A stretch of 64,000 bases of DNA from CAYMUL01 sp964393605 (lineage in GTDB: Bacteria; Bacteroidota; Ignavibacteria; Ignavibacteriales; Ignavibacteriaceae): the NCBI GenBank assembly GCA_964393605.1, contig CAYMUL010000008.1:78607-142606 (forward strand), given 5' to 3'. Below are positions 33,196 to 42,641 of this stretch, piece after piece. How positions within the stretch are numbered: the first letter of the stretch is position 1; each line of letters starts with the position of its first letter. The position numbers and the translations under genes were made by a program. The notes under the pieces were generated by a model. That model saw only the letters and a program-made list of their open reading frames with translations. It did no database searches and had not been told where the DNA came from.

Positions 33196-36164
33196 TGAAT
33201 TTCAAATACACTTTTATAATATTTCTTTTAGCTTCGGTGATAGCGATTGCACAGGAGAAAGATAAACTTTTTACTGAGGCAATGTCTGCTTTCGAAAAAG
33301 GATTTTACCAACAATCATCAATCATGCTTGAAGAATATTTAAAAACTAATTCTTACGATGATGAAAAAAAATCCGCCGCACATTTTTATTTGGCAGAAGC
33401 ATATTCGTTCTTAGGTAATAGCGAAGCGGCTCTCGGTCAGTATGAATTAATAATCCGACAGCTTAAATTTACGCAATACAGAATGCGCTCACTTTATAGC
33501 GCGGGAACTATTTATTTTTCTAAAAATAATTTTGTATCTGCCCGTGAAAGACTGGCAAAGTTGAATGATGATTATATCTTGAATGAATTTTTCGGTTCTG
33601 CACAATATCTTATTGGCGAATCTTTCGCCAATGAAAATACACTTGATAGTGCAATCCACTATTATGAGCAAGCTATAACCAATCGCAACACAAATAAATT
33701 TCTCGATTACACGATCTATTCCTTAGCATATACATTCGAAAGACTTGCGAAATATTCCGAAGCGGTTTCATATTATGATGAACTACTTTCTTTCCATCGA
33801 GAGAGCAAACTTGCATCTTCGGCACAAATCAGAATTGGTATTTGCTACTTCAAATTAAAGGAATATGATAGTGCTATCCTCGAATTGTTGAATCCATTGG
33901 TGAACACGCTTCCGAATGAATTGCAAGCCGAAGCAATTTATCTTTTAGCAAACGCATACTATCTCGTTGGAGAATTTGAGAACGCTTCAAAAACTTATCT
34001 CGAAATAATTACACGATTTCCTTCAATCGGAATTAACAGTCTTGTCAAATATTCTTTGGGGTGGTCATACTTTCAACAAAAAAAATATAACGATGCGTAT
34101 AAAATTTTCAATTCGATTACAGAAGGTGATGATTCCTTAATTGTGAAAGCATTTTATTGGAAAGGGGAAGCAAAGAGATACGCCGGCAATGATGATGATG
34201 CACTTAAAGTCTATTTTGATTTTTTAAAAAAATTTCCTACGAATGAATATGTGAAAGGTGTTGAACTTCAAATTGGAATTACTTTTTACAACCAGAAAAA
34301 ATTTGAACAGGCAATTCCTTATTTATTGCGTGCCACGGGTTCAACCGATAAACATCATCGCAATAAAGCGTTCACACTTTTGGGAGAGATTGAACTCAAC
34401 AGAAAAAATTTCAAACAATCCAAAAAATATTTTGATGCGCTCGAGGATGAATCCTATACTTCGGGTGATGCAGAGTTTCGTGCGTTGCTCGGAAGAGGTA
34501 TTACAGATTTTTATGAAAAAAAATATGATTCGGCAGTTGAGCGACTTCTCGATATCGATTTCCGCGCTCCGAATTTTGAGCATGAGAAAGTAAGTTTCTA
34601 TTTAGCGGAATCATATTTTTACAAATCAGATTTTTCCACTGCGCTAAAATTTTATGCGAAGATTGACAACAACCATCCTGAACTTGGTGGACTTGCGCTC
34701 TACGGTCGTGCGATTTCTTACTTTAATTTACATGATTACAAAAACTCGATCTATCAACTACAGGATTTCTTAAAGAAATTTCCGAGCGATAAGAAAGTGA
34801 ACGAGATAAAAATCAGATTAGCCGATAGTTATTTTGCAGAAAAAAAATATGAGGATGCGATTAAGATTTACGAAAATTTACTCAGTACAAAAGGTATTTC
34901 GGACAAGCCCGATTATGTTCATTATCAATATGCTTTGTGCTTGTTTCGTGCGAATAAAAATAATTTGGCAATCCAAGAATTTGAGAGAATTGTAGTACGA
35001 TATCCGCGCTCGGCTTACGCTGAAAATTCGATTTACCTTTCCGGTTGGATTTATTTTCAGAACAGCGATTTTACAAATGCGATTGCCAAGTATCGCTATC
35101 TGCTTGGCTTTACAAGAAATCAAAAACTATTGCCGCTTGCGTATTATTCCATTGGTGATGCCTATTTTAATTTGGGGTTGTATGATTCCGCAATAGTTAA
35201 TTATAAATCAATCTTGAACGGCTATCCACATTCGAGCTATGTTTTCGATGCGCTCAATGGAATTCAGTACAGTTATGTCGCACTTGGTAATATGGAAGAA
35301 GCTGTTGCTACGATTGACGATTTTGTGAAGAGAAATCCTTCCGCCACATTTGCAGATGAACTCTTGAAGAAAGGTGAATTGTATTATAGTCTCCGCGATT
35401 ATAAAAATGCAAAATTGAGTTACAAAGATTTTGTCGGAACTTTTCCGAAGAGCGAAATGATTCCGCAAGCATATTACTGGATTGGCAAAAGCGCGCTGAA
35501 CCTTGCCGAAACTGAGGAAGCAATTTATAATTTCAAAATTGTTTTCAATAATTATTTGAATGATGACATAGCCCCTTCTGCAGTTATTGAACTTTGTACG
35601 ATTTTTAATTTGCAAAAAAAATATGAAGAGTCGATATTAATTTATCTGAAAGCAATCGGCGTGTTAAAAAATTCTTCACGCTTACCGGAGCTCAAATACA
35701 TGTTGGGCGAAACGTACCTGCTATCGGGAAGCGTTCCGAAAGCATACGACATTTTTGACGAAGTAGTAATTTATCATGATAAAAATATTTTCGCAGATAA
35801 ATCGAGAATTGAACTTGGCATTATCGAAATGAACGCAAAACGATTCGACAATGCGTTAAAACATTTTAACGATCTCACTTCAAAGCGAACTGATGACATC
35901 GGCGCGCAAGCACAGTACTATCAAGGCATGGCTTATTTGCTTCAAGGAAAAAATCAAGATGCAATTACTTCTTTCGTACGAGTAACAAATTTATTTTCTA
36001 AGTACGATGAGTGGGTTGCGAAATCTTATCTCGAACTTGGCGCTGTTTATGAAAAAATTGGCGATAAAGAAAAAGCAAAAGAAATGTATAGAATTGTTCT
36101 TACAAAATTTAGAGATGATGACTTCGGTAAAGAAGCACAAAAGAGATTGAAGAAAATAAAATGA
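33195..36164 (+). CDS. Large periplasmic TPR protein (YbgF/BamD-like repeats)
   Basis: The 989-residue protein has a signal peptide (MNFKYTFIIFLLASVIAIAQ) and around twenty TPR-like units along its whole length. Examples are AHFYLAEAYSFLGNSEAALG, IYLLANAYYLVGEFENASK and AYYSIGDAYFNLGLYDSAIVN. Several carry the [FY]P-x-[ST] turn (ITRFPSIG, LNGYPHSSYVFDA) of the Tol-Pal-system/outer-membrane-assembly TPR family. The ATG at 33195 overlaps the preceding stop (TGATG). The stop overlaps the next ATG by 4 bp. It precedes a barrel protein, an SPOR protein and ExbB-ExbD-TonB, so a role in envelope coordination or substrate delivery to the barrel is plausible. Confidence 0.88.
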   Translation: MNFKYTFIIFLLASVIAIAQEKDKLFTEAMSAFEKGFYQQSSIMLEEYLKTNSYDDEKKSAAHFYLAEAYSFLGNSEAALGQYELIIRQLKFTQYRMRSLYSAGTIYFSKNNFVSARERLAKLNDDYILNEFFGSAQYLIGESFANENTLDSAIHYYEQAITNRNTNKFLDYTIYSLAYTFERLAKYSEAVSYYDELLSFHRESKLASSAQIRIGICYFKLKEYDSAILELLNPLVNTLPNELQAEAIYLLANAYYLVGEFENASKTYLEIITRFPSIGINSLVKYSLGWSYFQQKKYNDAYKIFNSITEGDDSLIVKAFYWKGEAKRYAGNDDDALKVYFDFLKKFPTNEYVKGVELQIGITFYNQKKFEQAIPYLLRATGSTDKHHRNKAFTLLGEIELNRKNFKQSKKYFDALEDESYTSGDAEFRALLGRGITDFYEKKYDSAVERLLDIDFRAPNFEHEKVSFYLAESYFYKSDFSTALKFYAKIDNNHPELGGLALYGRAISYFNLHDYKNSIYQLQDFLKKFPSDKKVNEIKIRLADSYFAEKKYEDAIKIYENLLSTKGISDKPDYVHYQYALCLFRANKNNLAIQEFERIVVRYPRSAYAENSIYLSGWIYFQNSDFTNAIAKYRYLLGFTRNQKLLPLAYYSIGDAYFNLGLYDSAIVNYKSILNGYPHSSYVFDALNGIQYSYVALGNMEEAVATIDDFVKRNPSATFADELLKKGELYYSLRDYKNAKLSYKDFVGTFPKSEMIPQAYYWIGKSALNLAETEEAIYNFKIVFNNYLNDDIAPSAVIELCTIFNLQKKYEESILIYLKAIGVLKNSSRLPELKYMLGETYLLSGSVPKAYDIFDEVVIYHDKNIFADKSRIELGIIEMNAKRFDNALKHFNDLTSKRTDDIGAQAQYYQGMAYLLQGKNQDAITSFVRVTNLFSKYDEWVAKSYLELGAVYEKIGDKEKAKEMYRIVLTKFRDDDFGKEAQKRLKKIK

Positions 36165-37783
36165 AAAAATATTTAATTGTACTAATTATGTACTCTGCTT
36201 TTTTATTCGCACAAGAAAAGGATAATCCAAATGTCGAATTACCCGATTTTGTAATCACCGGAAAAGAAGCATTCATAATGCCAAAAGCAGAAAAAGAAAT
36301 TCCGCCGCTAATCTCAACTGTATCAGATACATATTTAAAACCGGTTTTTCCCGCAGAGGATTTAGAGGTTCGCGAATTCTCCGACCCTTTAAAAGCCACT
36401 CCGGCAATTAAACACGTAATACCTTCCGAACCCGCGTCAATTAAGCTCAGAATGGGATCTCTCTTTTTACCTTCGGCAGAATTATTTTATAAATCACAGT
36501 TTTGGGGACTTGATTTTACATCCTTCACTGACGCAAAAAACAGAAGAGCTTTTGAAGAAAATGGTGATGCGTTCTCAATCAATCAAAAAATAAAGTTGGA
36601 AAGAATTATTCCGCAAGATGCAGAATTTTTATCCGGTGCAAAGTTTTTTATCAACTCTGATTTTGTCTTTAACAAATACAAAATGTTTGCAACAAATCCC
36701 GTTTTAAAACGAAATTGGTACGATGCGGATTTTGAAATCGGTTTAAAAAATCTTTCGTCGAATTCATTCTCGTATAGTCTAAGTTTTGAACCAAAGATAT
36801 TCAATCTCGAAAGCGATTTCTTTAATTTGTTGGAAACTTCCCCGCGAAACATCATGAAGAAAGAACTCGAAACAACCGAACTCAAAACTTCCGGTTTGAT
36901 GATCATCTCATTAGGAAAATTAAAATTCAATCTTCTTGGCGATTTTGCAACTCACAAATATGAGTTTGGTAATTCAATCATCAATAATAATTTCTTCAGC
37001 GGAAACGGTTCCTTCGAAATTCCATTCTCCAAAGTTTTTTCTTTGTCATTCGGTTTGAACTACGCAAAGTTTGATACTTCATCATTTACAGGCATGAAGG
37101 GAAACCTTTCCTTACTTTTGGATAAAGGTTTATCGCTTTCACTTGGATTAAATTCAAACGCACATTTGATTACTCCTTCAATGTTCTTTGCAAATAACCA
37201 TTATTTATATCTTCCTTCAGCCGCGTATGTTTTGATGGATGAAAATAATAAAATATCGATGTCGCTGCGTTATGAGTTCGATAAATATTTTGAAATACAA
37301 ATCGGCGGAGAAAATTACAAATCCGAAAATTCGCCATACTTTGTTCCGTCCGGTGATGAAAGATTTACAATAAGCCGTGACACTGCTACTCATTCTTCTG
37401 CATTCTTGAAAATGTATTTTCATAAAGGACCGTTAGGTTCACTTTATTTAAGCGGCAAGTATCAAGATGCAAAAGCAAACTCAGGAAATACTTTACCGTA
37501 TGTTTCAAAAATTTCTGTCGATGTTGTTCATTCCAATAAAATATTGGATGATTGGCGCGGTAGTATTTTCTTTCATTACAATTCCGGTTACTTCCTTGAT
37601 ATTACAAATCAAAAAGAGGAAAGTGGAGAGTTCGATATTGGTTTGGAAGTTGAATATCTCAGCGGGAAAAATTTTTCTTATGTACTTGATGTAAAAAATA
37701 TTTTGAATCAAAAAAGGTTTGAGTATCAAAACTATGTAAAACCAGGATTGAATATCTCGTTTGGATTAAACTATACATGGTAG
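36161..37783 (+). CDS. Outer-membrane beta-barrel protein, TonB-cluster associated
   Basis: The 540-residue secreted protein has a signal peptide (MKKYLIVLIMYSAFLFAQ). The N-terminal ELPDFVITGKEAF resembles the start of TonB-receptor plug segments (x-V-I-T-G), but there is no room for a complete plug domain. The remainder alternates polar and aromatic residues in beta strands and ends VKPGLNISFGLNYTW, with a terminal aromatic residue as required for BAM-mediated insertion. It overlaps the large TPR gene by 4 bp and precedes the HU-SPOR and ExbBD-TonB genes. A TonB-linked role is suggested by context only; the ligand is unknown. Confidence 0.8.
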   Translation: MKKYLIVLIMYSAFLFAQEKDNPNVELPDFVITGKEAFIMPKAEKEIPPLISTVSDTYLKPVFPAEDLEVREFSDPLKATPAIKHVIPSEPASIKLRMGSLFLPSAELFYKSQFWGLDFTSFTDAKNRRAFEENGDAFSINQKIKLERIIPQDAEFLSGAKFFINSDFVFNKYKMFATNPVLKRNWYDADFEIGLKNLSSNSFSYSLSFEPKIFNLESDFFNLLETSPRNIMKKELETTELKTSGLMIISLGKLKFNLLGDFATHKYEFGNSIINNNFFSGNGSFEIPFSKVFSLSFGLNYAKFDTSSFTGMKGNLSLLLDKGLSLSLGLNSNAHLITPSMFFANNHYLYLPSAAYVLMDENNKISMSLRYEFDKYFEIQIGGENYKSENSPYFVPSGDERFTISRDTATHSSAFLKMYFHKGPLGSLYLSGKYQDAKANSGNTLPYVSKISVDVVHSNKILDDWRGSIFFHYNSGYFLDITNQKEESGEFDIGLEVEYLSGKNFSYVLDVKNILNQKRFEYQNYVKPGLNISFGLNYTW

Positions 37784-37813
37784 TAATTTTCTTTTGAAAT
37801 TGAATTTAGTTAG

Positions 37814-39664
37814 ATGAACAGATCAGAAGTAATAAAAATAATTGTTAAAGAACTTGGCATACACGAATCCGATTCTCAGGAATTTATGGAAATCTTACTT
37901 GCAAAAGTTTCTTCCAAAATTACAAAAGGGGATAAACTCGTAATTGATAATATCGGTTCGTTTGAATTTATATCCGATTCGCAAACCTTCGGTTTAGCCG
38001 CCTCTGAAGCGGATAAACTCGACTTCACTCCCGCAATAAACTTGGGATTTGGTTTGGGTTCTGTGCAGTTCGAAGTCCCATCTCTTGTTTATGATGAACA
38101 TTCCGTCATCGATGCATTTTTTTCTTTGAGCATTGCTAAACCGGTTATAAATCTTGCTGCAACCTCAGAGAATGTGAAAAATGAATATTATCAAACTTTC
38201 GACAAGCGAAATACTTTTGAACAGATTGTCAATCATCTGCTTTTCTCTGCTAATTTAATTCAAAATGATTATTATAAAACCGAGACATTTCCAAACATAT
38301 CGCTCGAAGTTGAACCAACCGGAAAACTTTCTTCTATCAAACACTCAGAATTTGAAGAAGTTCGTACGAGTAAGATCGACGATCTCGGAATTAAACTTCA
38401 GTGGAAAAAAGAACTCGATGAAGAATCAATTCTTGATATAGATTTAACAAACGAAAAACTTGAAGTAATTGAAACTAAGGAAGATCTCGTGAACGGGTGG
38501 GATATTGGAAAACTCACTCCACAACCTGATCTCCACACAGAACCTATTGCTATCAATTCGGAAGAAGATTTTAGGCGCGTAACATCGGCTACTCAAGAGT
38601 TAAGCGTCGATTTAAGCGAACTTAGTTCTGAACTTTCCGCATCAGAAGTAGATATTCCAAAAGTGGAGGAAAAAGAAGAAGAAGAAAGTGATTCGTTTTT
38701 TGATTTTGATTCATTGCTTCGTGAATCACTCGTTGAAAGTGTTTTGAATGCCGAGCCAATCGAAGAACAAATCTCCGAACCGAAAGAAGAAGATGACGCG
38801 CTCAAGATAGACCAAAAATTTATTGACTTGAAAGAACGCTCCGAAAAACTTTCGAAGCTACCTCGTTTTCTTGATGTTCGTCGATGGAAAAAAACGGAAC
38901 AATATGTTGATCCTTTCGCTGACGAAGGCACTGCCGGACCTGCGGTTGTTCAGAAGAGAAATAAAGTTTGGTACGCGCTTTCTTTTTTAATCGCTCTCTC
39001 GATGTTCAGTTTAGTTTATTGGAAACTTTACGGAATTCCTTCGTGGGTGATGGATACTAAAACTAAAGTCGAAAATATTATTCCCAAAAAGATTTCACCA
39101 AGAATAATTGAACGGGATTATAGAATTCCTCTTTCATATCCTTACGATAAAAGGAATATCGCATCGGCATCGTTAATTCCAAAGTTAGCGCAACAGAATG
39201 TAGTTCTTCCCGAAAAAGATGAAGGATCAAATCAGAAAAACAATTCTTCAATTACAAAAGAAGATGCGAAGAATGCGGCGAAGGATGATAAAAAGGAGAC
39301 TCCGAAAGTTGAAAAGAAGGAACCTCCGAAGGTTGAGAAAAAGGAATCGACCGTTGAGAAAAAAAATCAAACTGACGGGAACAAAAGTGTAGAGAAAAAA
39401 AGTACAACTCCCGTAGTTCAAAAAGATAATTCAAAAAATGTAAAGGATAATATCTTTATCGAAAACGGAAAATATGTTGTGCAAATTTCTTCATGGAAAA
39501 ATAAGACGAAAGCTGAACAGGAAGTCGCGCGGTATTTGAAAAAAGGATTTCAAACATTTTTAACGCAAGCAGAAATTCCGGGGAAAGGAATTTGGTATCG
39601 CGTTCGCGTCGGTTATTTCAACTCAATGGAAGAAGCTGAATCAGCGGCTTCAAAAATTTTTTAA
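37814..39664 (+). CDS. HU-like DNA-binding / transmembrane / SPOR domain protein
   Basis: The 616-residue bitopic protein has a cytoplasmic N-terminal HU-CCDC81-like domain (about residues 1-95; MNRSEVIKIIVKELGIHESD…DKLVIDNIGSFEF). A long acidic Ser/Glu-rich linker (95-380) follows, then one transmembrane helix (VWYALSFLIALSMFSLVYW, about 382-401). The periplasmic stretch carries Lys/Glu repeats (KVEKKE and similar, about 495-540) and a C-terminal SPOR domain (about 554-616, YVVQISSWKNKTKAEQEV…WYRVRVGYF). SPOR domains bind denuded peptidoglycan at the septum. This domain order is known in Bacteroidota. It sits 16 bp upstream of exbB. Confidence 0.9.
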   Translation: MNRSEVIKIIVKELGIHESDSQEFMEILLAKVSSKITKGDKLVIDNIGSFEFISDSQTFGLAASEADKLDFTPAINLGFGLGSVQFEVPSLVYDEHSVIDAFFSLSIAKPVINLAATSENVKNEYYQTFDKRNTFEQIVNHLLFSANLIQNDYYKTETFPNISLEVEPTGKLSSIKHSEFEEVRTSKIDDLGIKLQWKKELDEESILDIDLTNEKLEVIETKEDLVNGWDIGKLTPQPDLHTEPIAINSEEDFRRVTSATQELSVDLSELSSELSASEVDIPKVEEKEEEESDSFFDFDSLLRESLVESVLNAEPIEEQISEPKEEDDALKIDQKFIDLKERSEKLSKLPRFLDVRRWKKTEQYVDPFADEGTAGPAVVQKRNKVWYALSFLIALSMFSLVYWKLYGIPSWVMDTKTKVENIIPKKISPRIIERDYRIPLSYPYDKRNIASASLIPKLAQQNVVLPEKDEGSNQKNNSSITKEDAKNAAKDDKKETPKVEKKEPPKVEKKESTVEKKNQTDGNKSVEKKSTTPVVQKDNSKNVKDNIFIENGKYVVQISSWKNKTKAEQEVARYLKKGFQTFLTQAEIPGKGIWYRVRVGYFNSMEEAESAASKIF

Positions 39665-39680
39665 TTAAGTAAGGAATAAA

Positions 39681-40337
39681 ATGGATCTTCTCTCTGTATT
39701 TTTAAAAGGCGGCTTTTTAATGTGGCCAATTTTATTGTCTTCAATCGTTGGTTTGGCAATTGCGATTGATAGATACATCGTCATAAGAAAAGCAAAAATT
39801 AATGCGCCAAAATTTCTTGTAAAGATTCGAACCATGTTGAAGAAAAAGGATGTGAGCGGTGCTGTTGCTTTTTGTCTTGAAGAAAGATCTCCGGCATCGA
39901 ACATCATTCGTAAAGGATTAAAAAAATATCCTTTCGGTCATCAACGTGTGAAAGAAGCGATTGAAGATGCAGGGAAACAAGAGATTACAAAACTTGAAAA
40001 AGGTTTATCGATACTCGCTACCGTTTCAGGAGTAGCGCCGTTGTTAGGTTTTCTGGGAACGGTAACGGGAATGATTTCTGCTTTCATGCGTATTGAAGAT
40101 TTGCGCGGTGCTGCCAATCCGAGCGATTTAGCCGGCGGTATTTGGGAAGCACTCATCACAACAGCTTTCGGGCTCGCAGTCGGAATTGTTGCGTTGATAA
40201 GTTACAATTACTTTCTCGCCGCGATAAATAAACTTGTTGTGCAAATGGAAATCATCTCCAACGATGTTGTTGATACGGTTGAAGAGGTTCTCACCGGCAA
40301 AAAAGTCAACGATGATGAATTAGAAATCGAAGTGTAA
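39681..40337 (+). CDS. exbB: MotA/TolQ/ExbB proton channel subunit
   Basis: The 218-residue inner-membrane protein has three helices. The first is near residues 10-27 (FLMWPILLSSIVGLAIAIDRYIV). The second and third lie in the conserved proton-channel segment, LATVSGVAPLLGFLGTVTGMISAF (about 113-137) and GGIWEALITTAFGLAVGIVALISYN (about 153-177), which carry the key Thr/Gly/Ala residues. It energises outer-membrane transport with ExbD and TonB, which follow in order. ExbB and TolQ cannot be separated from sequence alone; the adjacent TonB favours ExbB. Confidence 0.94.
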   Translation: MDLLSVFLKGGFLMWPILLSSIVGLAIAIDRYIVIRKAKINAPKFLVKIRTMLKKKDVSGAVAFCLEERSPASNIIRKGLKKYPFGHQRVKEAIEDAGKQEITKLEKGLSILATVSGVAPLLGFLGTVTGMISAFMRIEDLRGAANPSDLAGGIWEALITTAFGLAVGIVALISYNYFLAAINKLVVQMEIISNDVVDTVEEVLTGKKVNDDELEIEV

Positions 40338-40342
40338 AGAAA

Positions 40343-40747
40343 ATGAAATTCAAAGTTTCGCAACAACCACTTTCTGCTTTTAGCTTCTCCTCGCTGACCG
40401 ATATTGTTTTGTTATTGCTGATATTTTTTCTCTTAACTTCTCAATTTGTAATTCAAACAGGGGTGAAAGTAAAACTTCCGGGCGCGAAAAATAATGAGCA
40501 GGTTACCGCTTCAAAATTTATTGTTACGCTTACGAGTGACGGAGGAATTTATCTCGGAAATGAAGCAACTGCAATCGATGAACTCGGTGCTAAACTTGGT
40601 GTTTTGAAATTGCAAACTGCCGAGGAGAATTTGATAATCCGTTCAGATAAATCTGTGCCGGTTGAAAGGGTGATTCGGGTTATAGATGCCGCACGCGGCG
40701 CGGGAATCGATAAGTTCACTATTGAAACAGAAAAAGAAAAATTGTAA
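40343..40747 (+). CDS. exbD: ExbD/TolR biopolymer transport protein
   Basis: The 134-residue bitopic protein has the conserved membrane aspartate in SLTDIVLLLLIFFLLTSQF (about residue 19), the proton-carrying residue of the ExbD/TolR family. The periplasmic domain follows (VKVKLPGAKNNEQV, IRSDKSVPVERVIRVIDAARGAGI). It starts 5 bp after exbB and ends 5 bp before tonB, forming a coupled unit. Confidence 0.94.
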   Translation: MKFKVSQQPLSAFSFSSLTDIVLLLLIFFLLTSQFVIQTGVKVKLPGAKNNEQVTASKFIVTLTSDGGIYLGNEATAIDELGAKLGVLKLQTAEENLIIRSDKSVPVERVIRVIDAARGAGIDKFTIETEKEKL

Positions 40748-40752
40748 CGAAC

Positions 40753-41421
40753 ATGACTCTCACCGAAACAAGAAATATGTCTTTCACATTTTCTATGTTG
40801 ATTCATCTCTTGATGCTCGTCGTGTTTTATTTTTTTCAAATCAATCTTGAGTATGAACAAAAAGATTTTTTGGAAATAGATTTTGGCTCGGGGGGACTTG
40901 CAACTTCTTCAGGTGCAAGCGGTACGCAGTTAACTGATCCCGCAGTAAAAGAACTTTCTGAAGTTGACAAAGAAAGTGTATCGAAGATCGATGAAACCAA
41001 AAATGTTGATCTCGTAAAAACTAAAAATAATTCCGAAGATAATTCTATCCCGCCGATCGAAAAGAAAAAAGAAACGACAAAAGAAAACACTTCCAACAAA
41101 GAATTATTCGGCAACAAAACCGATGGGCAGGGGAGTATGGGTTACGATATTGAATGGGGCGGTGCAGGAAAAAGAAAAATTTATAGTTACAAACTTCCCG
41201 AATATCCCGGCGGTGTTCAAAAGGAAGCAGACATTCGTTTGCGTTTTTCAATTCTTCCCGATGGTTCGGTCGGTACTATTTTTCCACTAACGAAAGCCGA
41301 CACAAAACTTGAAAATGCGGCGATCAATTCATTGCGTCAATGGCGTTTCGAGCCGTTGAACAGTAATCAGAAACAAGTTGAACAATTTGCGATTATTGTT
41401 TTTCCGTACCGGCTTTCTTAA
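40753..41421 (+). CDS. tonB: TonB-like energy transducer
   Basis: The 222-residue protein has one N-terminal membrane helix (FTFSMLIHLLMLVVFYFF, about 12-29). An acidic/lysine-rich periplasmic spacer runs from about 35 to 125, and a C-terminal TonB domain follows (residues about 135-222; PEYPGGVQKEADIRLRFSILPDGSVG, AAINSLRQWRFEPL). The spacer is Lys/Glu-rich rather than Pro-rich, as in many Bacteroidota TonBs. It ends exbB-exbD-tonB and overlaps by 29 bp with a convergent membrane-protein gene. Confidence 0.92.
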   Translation: MTLTETRNMSFTFSMLIHLLMLVVFYFFQINLEYEQKDFLEIDFGSGGLATSSGASGTQLTDPAVKELSEVDKESVSKIDETKNVDLVKTKNNSEDNSIPPIEKKKETTKENTSNKELFGNKTDGQGSMGYDIEWGGAGKRKIYSYKLPEYPGGVQKEADIRLRFSILPDGSVGTIFPLTKADTKLENAAINSLRQWRFEPLNSNQKQVEQFAIIVFPYRLS

Positions 41422-41695
41422 CGAAAGTATCTTTATAATAAATTTTGTAGAAGAAAAATTCTGCAATCAACAATAGCGTCAAAGAAAAAGTATCACGATC
41501 GAAATGAAGCCCGAAGCCTGCCGGCTCCAAAACTGCTTTCGAAATCATACTTGTAATTGACCAACCGACTGCAAACAAAACTCCAATCAAACCAATATTC
41601 ATTAACCCGGCACCAATGCCTTCATCCTGCCACTTCTTTGTAAAGATGATTAAAGAAAAAATTAAATGAAGGAAAAATATAAATGCTGAAATCAT
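41393..41695 (-). CDS. Small membrane protein, hypothetical
   Basis: The 100-residue protein has three predicted helices (ISAFIFFLHLIFSLIIFTKKW, LMNIGLIGVLFAVGWSITSMI, FSLTLLLIAEFFFYKIYY). No family is recognised. Its 5' end overlaps by 4 bp with the next membrane-protein gene on the same strand, and its 3' end overlaps tonB convergently by 29 bp. It is the last of a four-gene leftward run of envelope proteins. Function unknown. Confidence 0.7.
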   Translation of the reverse strand: MISAFIFFLHLIFSLIIFTKKWQDEGIGAGLMNIGLIGVLFAVGWSITSMISKAVLEPAGFGLHFDRDTFSLTLLLIAEFFFYKIYYKDTFVKKAGTEKQ

Positions 41696-42207
41696 GAATT
41701 ATGCTCTCTGAAATATTTTTTGTTGATGTAGGATGCACCAAACAAACCGCCGAGTATTCCGAAGATTGAATCGATTATCAAATTATTAATCAGAAGAAAA
41801 AAAGTATAAAGCAATGAGAATCCGGTTGAAGTTATTTCATGTTCAATTCTCCGAAGCATATTCATAGTTTCTTCTTTTACTTCGCCGAGAGAAAAACCGG
41901 CGAGCATTAATTCTATTTGGGGAAGTGCTTCAATCATATCGTTGGTGCGGGAAAAATATGTTACGAGAACATCGAATACAGTACTGAAAATAGCGGCGAA
42001 GAAGCCGGTCGCCAACCCTATTAACAGCGCTTTTTTGTTCCTCATTTTTGAAGAAAAATTTTCAAAATAAGATTCGAGATATACTGCAACTGCCGCACCG
42101 AGAGGAAGTATTAAACAACATCCGAAACTTCGTAGCCCGGGAATAATTAGTAATACGCCGACTGCAAATCCGGCAACGAGCGCAGGTGAAATATTTTTTT
42201 TGGTCAT
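41692..42207 (-). CDS. Polytopic membrane protein, hypothetical
   Basis: The 171-residue protein has four hydrophobic segments (SPALVAGFAVGVLLIIPGL, CCLILPLGAAVAVYLESYF, ALLIGLATGFFAAIFSTVFDVLV and SLLYTFFLLINNLIIDSIFGILGGLFGA). It resembles small DUF4199-like or integral membrane proteins of Bacteroidota, but no family call is safe. It overlaps by 4 bp at both ends with its neighbours, so it is translated as part of a unit with the DUF2085 protein. Confidence 0.7.
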   Translation of the reverse strand: MTKKNISPALVAGFAVGVLLIIPGLRSFGCCLILPLGAAVAVYLESYFENFSSKMRNKKALLIGLATGFFAAIFSTVFDVLVTYFSRTNDMIEALPQIELMLAGFSLGEVKEETMNMLRRIEHEITSTGFSLLYTFFLLINNLIIDSIFGILGGLFGASYINKKYFREHNS

Positions 42208-42638
42208 ACGCCTTTTTTAAGAAGATGTGAAAAAATAAAAATGCCGGTAATCGAACCGAAGAATAATCCGGTGATGAATGCAGTAGTTCTTGTGTAATTA
42301 TAAATTCCGAATGTGGTTGCCATAACATCAAGTAGCATCAACAAACTTGCGATGAAGAGAATTTTAAATTGTTTCTCTGAAACAATATTTTTGAAAAATA
42401 ATAAAATGGTTGCGATGAATCCTCCGAAATAAATTCCGAAACAACGACTACAAACCAAACTTTCTGCATCACCAATTAAGAAAAGTTTTTGTGGTGATTG
42501 ATGACAAATATTACCGGTTAATAATTTTCCATATGCCGCTAAGTAATGAAAAAATGCGAACTGCTTCGATATGATTTCTGACGAAAGAAATATCAGCCAC
42601 ATAGCCGCGAAAAGAGTAATTGCAATTTTTATTCTCAT
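42204..42638 (-). CDS. DUF2085 family membrane protein
   Basis: The 144-residue protein has four helices and the DUF2085 signature: LTGNICHQSPQKLFLIGDAE followed by LVCSRCFGIYFGGFIATILLFF, with a conserved CHQ and CxRC motif. Family members are small integral membrane proteins of unknown function in many bacteria. The cysteine/histidine set suggests metal or haem binding, which is not proven. It overlaps the downstream membrane gene by 4 bp and lies 3 bp after the NHL-repeat gene. Confidence 0.85.
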   Translation of the reverse strand: MRIKIAITLFAAMWLIFLSSEIISKQFAFFHYLAAYGKLLTGNICHQSPQKLFLIGDAESLVCSRCFGIYFGGFIATILLFFKNIVSEKQFKILFIASLLMLLDVMATTFGIYNYTRTTAFITGLFFGSITGIFIFSHLLKKGV

Positions 42639-42641
42639 GCG

